Assembly (NCBI RefSeq): GCF_003860135.1
Contig: NZ_RQYN01000011.1
Location: forward strand, 1-64,000
Length of the DNA stretch: 64,000 nt
Direction: 5' to 3'
From: Tannerella forsythia
GTDB taxonomy: Bacteria; Bacteroidota; Bacteroidia; Bacteroidales; Tannerellaceae
Shown: piece by piece, positions 37,151-46,440 of the stretch
How the letters are laid out: each line of letters opens with the position of its first letter
Numbering within the stretch: position 1 is the stretch's first letter
Translations under genes and position numbers: made by a program
Notes under the pieces: model-generated
What the model saw: the letters and a program-made list of their open reading frames with translations, nothing else
The model's database searches: none
What the model was told of the DNA's origin: nothing

Positions 37151-38710
37151 TTATTTGCTGTATGGATAATCTACTGATCCGTTTACCGGGCACGATGTAA
37201 CATTATCGATACAATACACTCCATTGATGGCCCTTAGCGTATATGCTACAATGCGACAATTATTCAGGTTGACAGTACGTTTCAATTTGATGGATTTCGT
37301 ATCGATCGTAAACGTACGCGTAGCTTTTCTACCCGTTTTGATTTCTCCCAGATCAACACCCGTTTTGGGATCTTCGTCCGATAGCTTATATGTAGCTACA
37401 TGATTGTGTATATAGTTCAGGTCGACCTTCTCACGAGTAATCATCTGACCATGTACGATCCCGTCTTCCACGACGAACGCATAGAAACGATAATGATCTG
37501 TTTTGTTTGTTAAGATGTTGGCTGTAAACCGAATCATTCCATCCGTAGTTTTCGACTCCATGGCAATACCCGTTTGTGAAGGACAAAAGGCAATCATGTA
37601 GTCAATTGCTGAGATCAATTTTTGGGGAGTGGTTGTCCGGTAAATGTTCACCTTTTGATTGAGATCGACTAATGAAGAAGGCCATGAAGGACAAAGCATA
37701 TCGGCCGTTCTTCCGAGTACGCCGTAAAGCGTTTCGTAGTTTGTGCAACGGTTCTGTACATGCAGCACAATGGGAATGATATGGTTGGGCAATTGTTCCC
37801 TTACCATATTAATTGCCTTTGTCATGATGGGGCATGTGTTGCAGGCTGCCGATGCGAATTGCATAATACAAAAATGTTTGGTAAAGGATAGCGGAACATA
37901 AGTTGCTTCAAGGAAAGCCTCGTTCGATTTTACATTGTCATAAACAGCGTAAAAGGTGTATGTTCCGGGTTCGTTCGTTTTAAATGTTTTTCCCTCGTAA
38001 GCCGTATCGGACGATCCTTTTTGCATGATAACGGCCTCTTTAGTCACGTCTCTTCCGTCTGCTTGAACCGTAAAAACGACCTCTTCCACGCCATCTGCCT
38101 TGATTTTGTTTTTGTTTAGGATCAGCGTAACGGCTTCTGTTGCCGATCGGATCGTTATTTTTTCCGATTGTTCGCCATCGTAGGTTGCGTAAAAGGTATA
38201 AGTGCCCGACTTTTCAGTCGAGAAGCTGTGGCTTTCGAGTTTTGTTTCGTCTTCTCCTTTCAATGTAATGACAGCCGATGAAGTCACATCTTCATCGTCG
38301 GCTTTCACGGTGAATCGAATGATGTCCGTACCGTTCGGTTTGAGGCTTGGTTTATCGGCTGTCAGTTTGATGACAACTTGTGTGGCTGTAATCGTAATTT
38401 CGTTCGACTTTTGGCCTTCATATAGAGCGTAGAACGAATAAGAGCCACTTTTCGATGTGGCAAAGTTGAACTTCCTCAGACCTTCGGAAGGGGTAGATGA
38501 AGAAGGTACGATAGTCACACCTGACGATGTTTCCTTGCCATCAACTTTGACCGTGAAAGTCAGCGAATCTTTGCCGTTGGCTTTGATGCTTGTTTTGTTC
38601 GCTGATAAAGTTATTGACACTGGTATGCTTTCTTTTTTATCCGAACATCCGAGAATGCTTAAAACGAGGAAAATGCTCAATATGGAGCTGAGTAATTTAT
38701 AATTTTTCAT
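37151..38710 (-). CDS. Omp28-like lipoprotein with three Ig-like repeats
   Basis: 519 residues. Lipobox ILGC with Cys 22. Three tandem beta-sandwich (bacterial Ig-like) repeats of about 80 residues cover roughly 29-270, each ending in a variant of GTYTFYAVYDGxxS. The C-terminal half resembles the Omp28/thioredoxin-related outer-membrane proteins of Porphyromonadaceae: FTKHFCIMQFASAACNTCPIM with a CxxC pair, then HVQNRCTNYETLYG and GVYCIDNVTSCPVNG. Probably surface or outer-membrane anchored; a redox role of the CNTC motif is only suggestive. Confidence 0.75.
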   Translation of the reverse strand: MKNYKLLSSILSIFLVLSILGCSDKKESIPVSITLSANKTSIKANGKDSLTFTVKVDGKETSSGVTIVPSSSTPSEGLRKFNFATSKSGSYSFYALYEGQKSNEITITATQVVIKLTADKPSLKPNGTDIIRFTVKADDEDVTSSAVITLKGEDETKLESHSFSTEKSGTYTFYATYDGEQSEKITIRSATEAVTLILNKNKIKADGVEEVVFTVQADGRDVTKEAVIMQKGSSDTAYEGKTFKTNEPGTYTFYAVYDNVKSNEAFLEATYVPLSFTKHFCIMQFASAACNTCPIMTKAINMVREQLPNHIIPIVLHVQNRCTNYETLYGVLGRTADMLCPSWPSSLVDLNQKVNIYRTTTPQKLISAIDYMIAFCPSQTGIAMESKTTDGMIRFTANILTNKTDHYRFYAFVVEDGIVHGQMITREKVDLNYIHNHVATYKLSDEDPKTGVDLGEIKTGRKATRTFTIDTKSIKLKRTVNLNNCRIVAYTLRAINGVYCIDNVTSCPVNGSVDYPYSK

Positions 38711-38738
38711 TGTTGATGTTTATGTTTAAAATACGGCC

Positions 38739-38746
38739 CAAAAGTA
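38739..38746 (-). promoter_or_regulatory. -7 box for Omp28-like gene
   Basis: TACTTTTG on the minus strand, 28 bp upstream of the ATG. Confidence 0.55.
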
Positions 38747-38913
38747 CGGATTTATTATTTGAACAAAATGTAAAAAAGGTTTCGTTTTCGGAACAGTTGG
38801 CATTTCTTTGAGATGAATCTGATACAGATTTTATGCTTTTTATACTTGGGCAATGTTTGTATAAAGCCTCTATCTTTTTTGGGGAGTGGATAGGTAGCAA
38901 GGAGATAATTACA

Positions 38914-38955
38914 TAAAAAAAGCTGCCTCATTCACATTAGGTTATGAGGCAGCTT
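38914..38955 (-). terminator. Intrinsic terminator of the POT transporter gene
   Basis: 12-bp stem AAGCTGCCTCAT / ATGAGGCAGCTT followed on the minus strand by a run of seven T, 45 nt past the transporter stop. Confidence 0.85.
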
Positions 38956-38999
38956 GAATTTACAAGAGTGTGTTTTTTTCCTCGCGTTTGGCTTTATTA

Positions 39000-40535
39000 T
39001 TATTTAGCCACCCGTTCAAGCCATTTAACCATGGCCAACATCGTGAACATGGAAATGAGACATGCTACCACGAATACAGCCCAAGTAGCCCAGATAGGAA
39101 TGTTCTCATACATAATCGTACCGATAATGAGAAGCTGATTGCCCAATGCGGTAGCTCCCAACCAGCAGCCCTGCATCACAGCTTGAAGGTGAGGAGGTGC
39201 TACTTTTGACACGAATGACAATCCGAGAGGACTGATGAACAATTCTGCAATGGTAAGGATCAAATAAGTTCCGATCAGCAAGAAAGGTGAAACGCGCTGT
39301 GCGTTCGTAAGTCCGCCTAAAGCCTCACGCTCGGCAGAAGTAGGCAGACCAACTGAACCGATGGACATAATCACAAAAGCCAATGCAGCAATTCCCATAC
39401 CGATAGCAATTTTCTTCGGAGTAGAAGGTTCGATACCTTTAGAGCGCAGCCATCCGAAAATACCAATGATGATAGGCGTCAGGAATACAACGAAGAACGG
39501 ATTGAATGACTGGAAGATTTCGGCACCTTTGATTCGAGTGAATCCCAAATTGATGTCGATCATACTCAAATCCGTGTAGTCATTTGCAAAGAATGTAAGC
39601 GTAACACCATTCTGATGGAATGAGAACCAGAAGAAGATAACTACTGCGAATACAGCAAAGAGAGCATAGATGCGCTGACGTATTTCCGTGCTGCTCATTT
39701 GGATTTCCGCTTTGGCTTCTGCCGTAGCTGCTGCTTTCTTGCTGGGGTCGGGAAGTTTCTTCTTATTGGCAATGTAAATTGCAATAGAAATAAGCATTGC
39801 AACGATTGCTGCAGCAAACGCATAATGGAATCCGGTGTTGAAGATATTGAGATATTCGTTTGCAAAGGCAGAGTAGTCTGGTACAGTTCCACCACTTACC
39901 TCTCCTGCAATGCGTTTGAATGTCTCCATCGCTTCGGGAGTAATGGTACCATTGATGAGCTTATGACAAAGGGCAGGTAGGTCCGGGTCATATTCGAATC
40001 CATGACTTTGAACCCAGCCATTACGGATACCTGTTGCAATCATCGGAGCAAAAAGGGCTCCAACATTGATGAACATATAGAAGATTTGGAATCCGGTATC
40101 ACGCTTGTCGGAATAACGAGGGTCATCATACATCTGTCCTACCACAGCCTGCAGATTGCCCTTGAATAGGCCATTACCAAAGGCGATAACAAACAAGCCA
40201 ATACAGGTAAGCGTCAGATAAAGCGTAAAATTAGGCACCGGTGTAGGTGTAGGGATAGCGATCATCGCGTAGCCGAGAGTCATGAGCATAAGACCGGCAA
40301 AGATGGTTCCCTTGTACTTCTTCGTTTTGTCAGCAATGTACCCTCCGGCCAAGGCCAAAAGATAAATCAGCGCATAAAAAGTAGCATAGATAGTGGTGGC
40401 TTCTGTTTTTTCGAGACCGAATTTGCTCACAAGGAAGAGAGCCAGAATTGCCATCATGATGTAGAAACCGAAGCGTTCGCCCATATTAGAGAGGGCTGCC
40501 CCGATCAGTCCTTTAGGGTGATTCTTGAAAATCAT
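39000..40535 (-). CDS. POT-family proton-coupled peptide transporter
   Basis: 511 residues from the ATG at 40535, 12-14 TM segments. PTR2/POT features: the N-terminal ERFGFYIMMAILALFL (ExxER-type proton-coupling helix), GGYIADKT after TM2, GNGLFKGNLQAVVGQMYDD in TM4 and QIFYMFINVGALFAPMIA in TM5. An insert of about 60 residues after TM6 is hydrophilic. It imports di- and tripeptides with protons, fitting the aminopeptidases in this window. It follows DUF4831 by 58 bp, possibly the same transcript. Confidence 0.9.
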   Translation of the reverse strand: MIFKNHPKGLIGAALSNMGERFGFYIMMAILALFLVSKFGLEKTEATTIYATFYALIYLLALAGGYIADKTKKYKGTIFAGLMLMTLGYAMIAIPTPTPVPNFTLYLTLTCIGLFVIAFGNGLFKGNLQAVVGQMYDDPRYSDKRDTGFQIFYMFINVGALFAPMIATGIRNGWVQSHGFEYDPDLPALCHKLINGTITPEAMETFKRIAGEVSGGTVPDYSAFANEYLNIFNTGFHYAFAAAIVAMLISIAIYIANKKKLPDPSKKAAATAEAKAEIQMSSTEIRQRIYALFAVFAVVIFFWFSFHQNGVTLTFFANDYTDLSMIDINLGFTRIKGAEIFQSFNPFFVVFLTPIIIGIFGWLRSKGIEPSTPKKIAIGMGIAALAFVIMSIGSVGLPTSAEREALGGLTNAQRVSPFLLIGTYLILTIAELFISPLGLSFVSKVAPPHLQAVMQGCWLGATALGNQLLIIGTIMYENIPIWATWAVFVVACLISMFTMLAMVKWLERVAK

Positions 40536-40593
40536 AAACAATTACTTTAATTTAAAATAGTTATACATTATACATTATTACATTCAGTTGACT

Positions 40594-41664
40594 TTATTGA
40601 ATAATCTGTTTAATTGCCCCGGTTTCGGGATAGAAAAGTACTTTGACGGGGGCTTTTTTATCTTCAAACATAACGGGGGCCAGTCCCTCACGGGTGCCGA
40701 ACTGTACGATTTGTACCTCGCCCCGATAGAGTTTCTTTGTGCCCGTTTCAATCTCGACACGTGCTTTCCCTGGCACATTATATACGATGCCTTTCATCAT
40801 TTTTTCTTTCTTCTCGGCTTCTTTCGGGTCAAGTTCCGGTGCGCGCTCTGTGGCATGCAGACTCAAATAGATGGGTTGTCCGCCTAAATCGTCGGCATCC
40901 AGGATACCCAGTTTTTCCGAGAATCGGAATAATACCTCCTTATTGATGTCGTCCTGTGGGACGATGCGTACTTCATGAAAAGAAGTTTTGCGATACTCCC
41001 GACCGACGAAGAGCGTCGTCAATGCCTGCTCCTGATCGGTGAGTTGTTGCAGCACCAGTTTCATGGCTTCACCGTCGGGGGGCATGTTATCGGCCTCTCC
41101 CGAAACAATATCCATCTTGCTTTCACGCAGTCGGTAGATCTGTTTGGCAGCTACTTCGGCCTGTCGTGTTACCGAACCGGCCATAAGCAATTCTTCCGTC
41201 ATCAAGGCTGTTACATCGCTTGTTTCGGTGACTTGTGCATCGTTCTTTATCTTTTTCAGATTCGGTTCGGATGGAGTATAATCAGCGTTGATCGAGCACA
41301 TCAGACCTTCTTCGGTCAAGTAGACGTATGGCGCAACCGTCTTCGATTTAAACTCGACCGTATACGTGTTTTCTTCGTCGGGTATGCCTTTATTCTCCAA
41401 ATAGATTTTACCCAATTCATAATATACATGGTCGTTCGTTACGGCGTCTTTTACCCCCAGATATTTTTCAGCGTATTTATAGTAGGGGCCAGCCTTACAA
41501 GTTACTTTCGTCACTTCGGCGGTTACGATAAGCGACGTTTTGGGGAGAGAGTAGGTCACTCCGTATCCGTTGCTTTTCATGGCCACCTTTTTCTCGACTC
41601 GCGTCTGCGACATTGCAATAAACGAACCGAGCAACATGCTGGCAACTAACATATTGATTCTCAT
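40594..41664 (-). CDS. DUF4831-like secreted protein
   Basis: 356 residues from the ATG at 41664, which opens a Sec signal (MLVASMLLGSFIAMSQ). Pattern GVTYSLPKTSLIVTAEVTKVTCKAGPYYKYAEKYLG is characteristic of a Bacteroidales family I recall as DUF4831; the C-terminal half is all-beta and ends with QFGTREGLAPVMFEDKKAPVKVLFYPETGAI. Periplasmic or outer-membrane associated; function unknown. Confidence 0.8.
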   Translation of the reverse strand: MRINMLVASMLLGSFIAMSQTRVEKKVAMKSNGYGVTYSLPKTSLIVTAEVTKVTCKAGPYYKYAEKYLGVKDAVTNDHVYYELGKIYLENKGIPDEENTYTVEFKSKTVAPYVYLTEEGLMCSINADYTPSEPNLKKIKNDAQVTETSDVTALMTEELLMAGSVTRQAEVAAKQIYRLRESKMDIVSGEADNMPPDGEAMKLVLQQLTDQEQALTTLFVGREYRKTSFHEVRIVPQDDINKEVLFRFSEKLGILDADDLGGQPIYLSLHATERAPELDPKEAEKKEKMMKGIVYNVPGKARVEIETGTKKLYRGEVQIVQFGTREGLAPVMFEDKKAPVKVLFYPETGAIKQIIQ

Positions 41665-41693
41665 TTTTTGTCCTTTTTTTGAAAATAATCGCA

Positions 41694-41701
41694 CAAATCT
41701 A
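41694..41701 (-). promoter_or_regulatory. -7 box for DUF4831 gene
   Basis: TAGATTTG on the minus strand, 29 bp upstream of the ATG. Confidence 0.45.
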
Positions 41702-41733
41702 TGTAATATTTTCCGTTCCTGCAAAATTGTATG

Positions 41734-41741
41734 TACTTTTG
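41734..41741 (+). promoter_or_regulatory. -7 box for DUF3467 gene
   Basis: TACTTTTG, 25 bp upstream of the ATG. Confidence 0.6.
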
Positions 41742-41766
41742 TCCCGTTATCAAATGAACGTTCATA

Positions 41767-42084
41767 ATGGAAAATACTCCTACATCAAATGAAATACAGG
41801 TAGAAATTACGGACGATATGGCGCAGGGTACGTATGCCAATTTGGCTATCGTGGCACATTCATCGTCCGAATTTATTCTTGACTTTATCCAAATTATGCC
41901 GGGTGCTCCTAAGGCGAAGGTTAAAAGCCGGATCATCCTTACCCCCGACAATGCGCAACGTTTGCTTTATGCCTTGCAGGATAACATCCGCAAGTTTGAA
42001 GAGCAGCAGCAAAGCGGGGGCAACACGAACACGGACGCGTTCAACAATCTGATTCCGCCGATTGGTACGCCGGGGCAGGCCTAA
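41767..42084 (+). CDS. DUF3467-like protein
   Basis: 105 residues, soluble. Family pattern IQVEITDDMAQGTYANLAIVAHSSSEFILDF and IMPGAPKAKVKSRIILTPDNAQRLLYALQDNI, followed by a Gln/Gly/Asn-rich tail. Widespread in Bacteroidetes; function unknown. Convergent with the transcarbamylase, overlapping its 3' end by 4 bp. Confidence 0.88.
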   Translation: MENTPTSNEIQVEITDDMAQGTYANLAIVAHSSSEFILDFIQIMPGAPKAKVKSRIILTPDNAQRLLYALQDNIRKFEEQQQSGGNTNTDAFNNLIPPIGTPGQA

Positions 42085-43043
42085 CCAAGGGGCTGTAAGT
42101 CATCCAACATCCGCTTGAGTACGACTTGTGCCGAAATTTCGCGGTTCGCTGCTTGAGGAATGACAATACTCTGGGGACTTTCAATTACTTCGTCGGTTAC
42201 AATCAGATTACGGCGCACAGGCAAACAGTGCATAAAAAATGCATTGTTGGTAAGCGCCATTTTTTCGGTATCGACCGTCCATGAACGATCGGTACTGAGC
42301 ACCTCTCCATAGTGTGGGTCTTTGTATGCCGCCCAGTTTTTAGCGTAGATAAAATCGGCTCCTTCAAATGCTTTGCGCTGGTTGTGTTCCACCCGAGCAT
42401 CTCCGACAAATTGCGGATCTAACTCATATCCTTCAGGATGGGTAATGACGAGTTCGTATCCTGCGGCATTTATCCATTCGGCAAAGCTATTGGGCACGGC
42501 CTGCGGTAATGCACGCGGATGCGGCGTCCATGTCAGCACGATTTTCGGACGCTCCGTACGTTTATATTCTTCAATCGTAATCAGGTCGGCAAAACTTTGT
42601 AAAGGATGACGCGTAGCCGCTTCCATGCTAAAGACCGGTCGGCCGGAGTAACGAATAAACTGCTGAAGAATTTTTTCGCTGTAATCATCCTCCTTACTTT
42701 CAAAACGCGCAAACGAGCGTACCCCGATGATGTCGCAATAACACCCCATCACGGGAATGGCTTCAAGTAAATGTTCGCTTTTGTCGCCATCCATTACGAC
42801 TCCCCGTTCGGTTTCCAGTCGCCATGCACCCTGGTTAATGTCGAGGACAATAACGTTCATACCCAAATTAGTAGCAGCCTTCTGCGTACTTAGTCGGGTA
42901 CGCAGGCTATTATTGAAAAAAATCAGCAATGCCGTCTTGTTTCTGCCTATTTCTTGATATTGAAAACGGTCTTTCTTAAGCTCCAAGGCTTCTTTGACAG
43001 CTTGACGGACATCGCCGATATCTTCCACTCTCGTAAAATTCAT
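42081..43043 (-). CDS. argF': N-succinyl/acetylornithine carbamoyltransferase
   Basis: 320 residues. Carbamoyl-phosphate loop is FFNNSLRTRLSTQKAA where classical OTCases read STRTR; other blocks are MEAATRHPLQSFADL and FMHCLPVRRN. This matches the Bacteroides ArgF' enzyme, which acts on N-succinylornithine in arginine synthesis, as opposed to ordinary ornithine carbamoyltransferase. Acetyl versus succinyl preference depends on one residue near position 90 and cannot be proved here. Own -7 box. Confidence 0.88.
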   Translation of the reverse strand: MNFTRVEDIGDVRQAVKEALELKKDRFQYQEIGRNKTALLIFFNNSLRTRLSTQKAATNLGMNVIVLDINQGAWRLETERGVVMDGDKSEHLLEAIPVMGCYCDIIGVRSFARFESKEDDYSEKILQQFIRYSGRPVFSMEAATRHPLQSFADLITIEEYKRTERPKIVLTWTPHPRALPQAVPNSFAEWINAAGYELVITHPEGYELDPQFVGDARVEHNQRKAFEGADFIYAKNWAAYKDPHYGEVLSTDRSWTVDTEKMALTNNAFFMHCLPVRRNLIVTDEVIESPQSIVIPQAANREISAQVVLKRMLDDLQPLG

Positions 43044-43084
43044 TTTGATTCGTGTTTTTGTTGTTTTACTGTTTGCTTGCTCTG

Positions 43085-43092
43085 CAAAGATA
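43085..43092 (-). promoter_or_regulatory. -7 box for transcarbamylase gene
   Basis: TATCTTTG on the minus strand, 41 bp upstream of the ATG. Confidence 0.6.
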
Positions 43093-43420
43093 CACTATTT
43101 CTAATTCGGTGCTAACCGAAACTTTGTTTTTTTCCGGCTACTTCAACCTCGTTTCAAGGATTTTTGATTTTTCCGTTTCATCTGTTAAAGTCGTTCCCAA
43201 TTGGCGGGATGAAATGATTGGTTTGTTATGGAACCATAAAAAAATGCAGACCGGAATGTTTAGACGACTTCATTGCTGAAAAATATCTGAAGAGTAACTT
43301 TTGAGTAAAAAATGAGTAATTTACTCATTGTTCAAATTTATTTTTCTTCCGACCTTTGCCCCGCATAGTAAATGTTTGTATCGGAGCAAATTGTTAAAAC
43401 GGTTTGTTGTTGAGCTGATT

Positions 43421-44578
43421 ATGAATGGAGATATGATATATAAAAAGAAGAGAACGGATAGGCTGTTATATATAAAGATAGGAGTACTGACGATACTGCT
43501 TTGGGGTATTATCACTCCATCGGCTGCGCAAAAACGCTACCGCACGGGCGACGTACCCAACGTACAGTTGCATCATGGAAAACAGTATGTGAGTGATCCG
43601 GAAAATATCATTCGTTCTCACGAAAAGGCTCAACTGAACCGTTTACTGGGTGAACTGCGTGATTCGCTTCACATAGAAACGGCGGTAGTCGTGCTTCCTG
43701 CCATTGACCGTTATCAGTACGATTCGGCTCGCAAATTCGCCAACAAGTTATTCAACACATGGGATATCGGAGGCAAGCGAACCAAAAGAGGACTACTGAT
43801 TTTATTGCTTACGCACGATGAGGAACGTGAAATTGTATTCAAAACAGGAACAGGACTTGAAAATGAATTGACGGATGCTGTATGTAAAGAGATTCAAACT
43901 CGTTCTATGATTCCACTCTTGCGTAAGCAGGCTTTTGGAGAAGGATTACTCGCGGGCGTGAAGGAAGTGCGACGCGTTATGAGTAACCGACCGAAGAACA
44001 ATGCCCTCTCTACCATGAAGGAGAAAAACACAGACGAGGGGGACGAGGGAATCAACGGCATTCTTGTGATATTGGCCATTGTCGTATCGGCCATCTTGTT
44101 TTTCGCTATCTCGTACGACGAATTTAAGTTTGCCCGTAGCGGCAGGATAGGGCGAAGTGTCGTTGCCCGCAAGACATCGTACTACGTGGTTGCTCTCATC
44201 GCCTTCTTGTGTTTCCCCGGACTTATCTTACTGCCTTTATTCGTGTTGTTCAAGCTGCTGTTTCGCGGTCGTCTGACTTGTAGTGTACCGTGTCCGTCGT
44301 GTCGTTCGGTGGGTACATTCAAGAATCTCCGGAAAGAATTTTACGTAGATTATGAAATGGTTGGAAGTAAGAACATGAGAACACAACATTGGAGTTTCGT
44401 CTGTAAAAAATGTGGCTTCCGGATGAAAGAAACGTTGAAGGACGATGTAGCAGAATTCGCTATGTTGACGCAAAACGTGATTCAAAAAATGAGAAGAGGA
44501 GGAAGAGATCGCGACAACGACGAGGATGGCTCATGGGAAGGAGGGCGTAGCGGCGGTGGTGCGTCGACACGCTTCTAA
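43421..44578 (+). CDS. TPM-domain membrane protein with C-terminal zinc ribbon
   Basis: 385 residues from the ATG at 43421. N-terminal TM/signal (IKIGVLTILLWGIITPSAA), then a TPM (YgcG-type) domain, about 45-185: YVSDPENIIRSHEKAQLNRLL, HIETAVVVLPAI, KRGLLILLLTHDEEREIVFKTGTGLE. Two TM segments follow (GILVILAIVVSAILFFAI; VVALIAFLCFPGLILLPLFVLF), then a Cys4 knuckle pair CPSC..CKKC and a Gly/Ser/Arg tail. TPM proteins occur in envelope stress and photosystem repair; the zinc-ribbon end is unusual. Function here is unknown. It lies directly ahead of the secreted-protein cluster. Confidence 0.82.
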   Translation: MNGDMIYKKKRTDRLLYIKIGVLTILLWGIITPSAAQKRYRTGDVPNVQLHHGKQYVSDPENIIRSHEKAQLNRLLGELRDSLHIETAVVVLPAIDRYQYDSARKFANKLFNTWDIGGKRTKRGLLILLLTHDEEREIVFKTGTGLENELTDAVCKEIQTRSMIPLLRKQAFGEGLLAGVKEVRRVMSNRPKNNALSTMKEKNTDEGDEGINGILVILAIVVSAILFFAISYDEFKFARSGRIGRSVVARKTSYYVVALIAFLCFPGLILLPLFVLFKLLFRGRLTCSVPCPSCRSVGTFKNLRKEFYVDYEMVGSKNMRTQHWSFVCKKCGFRMKETLKDDVAEFAMLTQNVIQKMRRGGRDRDNDEDGSWEGGRSGGGASTRF

Positions 44579-44620
44579 CCAAGAGAAAAAATATACATGA
44601 ATAACTGCTAAAATAAATCG

Positions 44621-45046
44621 ATGATGAAAAAAAAGATGTATATCCTTGCGGCATGCCTGATGGCATGGATTGCAATGCCGCAGCCAATCGACGCACAGGT
44701 ATTGCGTGGTAATAACAATCAACAGATCGGAAGCATCAGTTCCGATGGGACGATCCGAAATCGAAGCCATGCGGAAGTGGGGAGAATTAAATCCGACGGT
44801 GCGATTTGCGACCGAAGTAATAAGCAAATCGGTACAATCTCTTCCGACGGCATTGTACGCGATCGCAGTCATGCGGAAATCGGACGAATCCATTCCGATG
44901 GAACCGTGCGTGACCGCAGCAACAAGTATCTTGGTAAGATCGATACCGACGGTACGGTACGTAACAGCAACAATGCCAGTATCGGCAAAGCATCGGGTGT
45001 GAAAAAAGAATGGGCGGCCGTAGCGTTCTTCTTTTTCGACTTCTGA
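44621..45046 (+). CDS. Secreted 5-fold beta-flower-like repeat protein
   Basis: 141 residues with signal MYILAACLMAWIAMPQPIDA. The mature part is tandem repeats of about 16-17 residues with consensus IGxISSDGxIRDRSNK, six copies between about residues 33 and 128, followed by a hydrophobic C-terminus AAVAFFFFDF. The pattern matches what is called 5-fold beta-flower in Bacteroidetes annotation. Probably outer-membrane or periplasmic; no enzymatic residues evident. First gene of the secretome cluster. Confidence 0.7.
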   Translation: MMKKKMYILAACLMAWIAMPQPIDAQVLRGNNNQQIGSISSDGTIRNRSHAEVGRIKSDGAICDRSNKQIGTISSDGIVRDRSHAEIGRIHSDGTVRDRSNKYLGKIDTDGTVRNSNNASIGKASGVKKEWAAVAFFFFDF

Positions 45047-45148
45047 ATTGGCTCCGGTGAGGAGACCGAACCGGAAAAAATAATAAAAACAGAAGATATA
45101 CAAGTAGGTATTATAATAAGATGTATGACTAAAAATAATTAAACAGAA

Positions 45149-45886
45149 ATGAAACGAAATGTATTGAACCCATTGAATGGATGGTTGCTTGCAGTAGCAA
45201 GTATGATATTGCTCTCATTGGGAGCATGCGATAAGAATGAGCCGGGAGGGGAGAAACCGAAAAATCTACCCCAATTCGAGGTAAACATAGAGGGAACGAT
45301 CGATCATGAGAAGCTGGTCAAAAGGCAAAAAGGTTCGGTTACGTTCAACCGCTTTCCGGCTTCGGTCGAAGAGTTTAAGCAAGCGCGTGAAAAGATTGGT
45401 ATGGAACCGCACGGAGCCGTAGCCTTGCAGATCATGGCTTATGAAATGTTTCGCCGCAATCAAAGGATAGGTATGGAATGTATCAATCTGAACAGTACGA
45501 ACACGAATTCGGGAGAAAAAAGCAGTGCGGTCAGACAGTTGAGACTTTTGTTCAACAACGATAACTCTTCACGTCCTTACCAGATGGCTGCTTATCTGAA
45601 AGGGGCTACCCCCGAAAATGGTTACAGCCCGACCAAACCCTACACGGTCGAAGTGGTCGTGGACGAAGGACGCGGATACACCCATTCGAACGATTATCAG
45701 GCTCCGATCGTCAAACTCTTAGTGCTGACAAAAGGAAAAGAAAGTCCCGATCCGATCGCGTTGGTAAAAACGAAAGACCCGAAAGAATCGAGCGGTGGAA
45801 AATATTTTATTGTAAGCGAGTCTTCCAGCATCTATTCGCGTGTGCGAGCGATTGGATTTGATCATCCGTTTAAAGGATTAGATTGA
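45149..45886 (+). CDS. Lipoprotein of unknown function (possibly DUF6935)
   Basis: 245 residues. Lipobox SLGAC (Cys 27). After a short linker comes a segment rich in charged residues (VTFNRFPASVEEFKQAREKIGMEPHGAVALQIMAYEMFRRNQRIGMECINLN), then a mixed beta region (RPYQMAAYLKGATPENGYSPTKPYTVEVVVDE) and KYFIVSESSSIYSRVRAIGFDHPFKG. It resembles DUF6935-type proteins from memory; this is a weak call. Co-directional with seven neighbours of similar export character. Confidence 0.6.
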   Translation: MKRNVLNPLNGWLLAVASMILLSLGACDKNEPGGEKPKNLPQFEVNIEGTIDHEKLVKRQKGSVTFNRFPASVEEFKQAREKIGMEPHGAVALQIMAYEMFRRNQRIGMECINLNSTNTNSGEKSSAVRQLRLLFNNDNSSRPYQMAAYLKGATPENGYSPTKPYTVEVVVDEGRGYTHSNDYQAPIVKLLVLTKGKESPDPIALVKTKDPKESSGGKYFIVSESSSIYSRVRAIGFDHPFKGLD

Positions 45887-45915
45887 CAGGTTAACAACGG
45901 AAGTAAAAAAATAAG

Positions 45916-46404
45916 ATGATAAGAAAAGTTTTGTGTACAGCCGTTGCCGCGATGTTTTTCCTGCATTTTTCGGCACAAGACCGGACCTTTACAGGGGCAT
46001 GGTTTGAAGTGAAATATCCGTCCGACTTCACCGCACAAGGATCGATGGTATCCGCAAGCGGCGAAGAGAATCAGTTTGACAGCGCGTTCTTCACCTCTCC
46101 CGACGGTGAAGTTGAATTTTATATCTTCTCACCCCAGTGGGGAGGAGAACCGACCGATATTGCTCTTCGGTCGAATGAAAAAGCAGGAAATAGACAGGTG
46201 AAACAGACCGCGAAACAGACCGTTACCCATTGGACGATCGGCGCCCAAGACGGCAGCTACGTACGTAGCTATCAGGAAACTCGTAACGAAGTCGAAAACA
46301 CGGTATGGGTTGTCGGGATCAAGTATAAGAATCAAAAAGCGTACGATCGCTACAAAAAGCAATATATTGCTTTTAAAAGCTCGTTACAACAATTCGCAGA
46401 CTAA
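45916..46404 (+). CDS. Small secreted protein, unknown
   Basis: 162 residues, signal MIRKVLCTAVAAMFFLHFSAQ. The mature part is beta-rich: FTGAWFEVKYPSDFTAQGSMVSASGEENQFDSAFFTSPDGEVEFYIFSPQW and THWTIGAQDGSYVRSYQETRNEVENTVWVVGIKYKNQKAYDRYKKQY. Its shape recalls PsbP/DUF-type periplasmic beta domains, but I recognise no family. It starts 29 bp after the preceding gene and 36 bp before the next, so an operon is likely. Confidence 0.75.
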   Translation: MIRKVLCTAVAAMFFLHFSAQDRTFTGAWFEVKYPSDFTAQGSMVSASGEENQFDSAFFTSPDGEVEFYIFSPQWGGEPTDIALRSNEKAGNRQVKQTAKQTVTHWTIGAQDGSYVRSYQETRNEVENTVWVVGIKYKNQKAYDRYKKQYIAFKSSLQQFAD

Positions 46405-46440
46405 TCAGAAAATAAAACAGGAATAAATAGAGAAAGAAGA

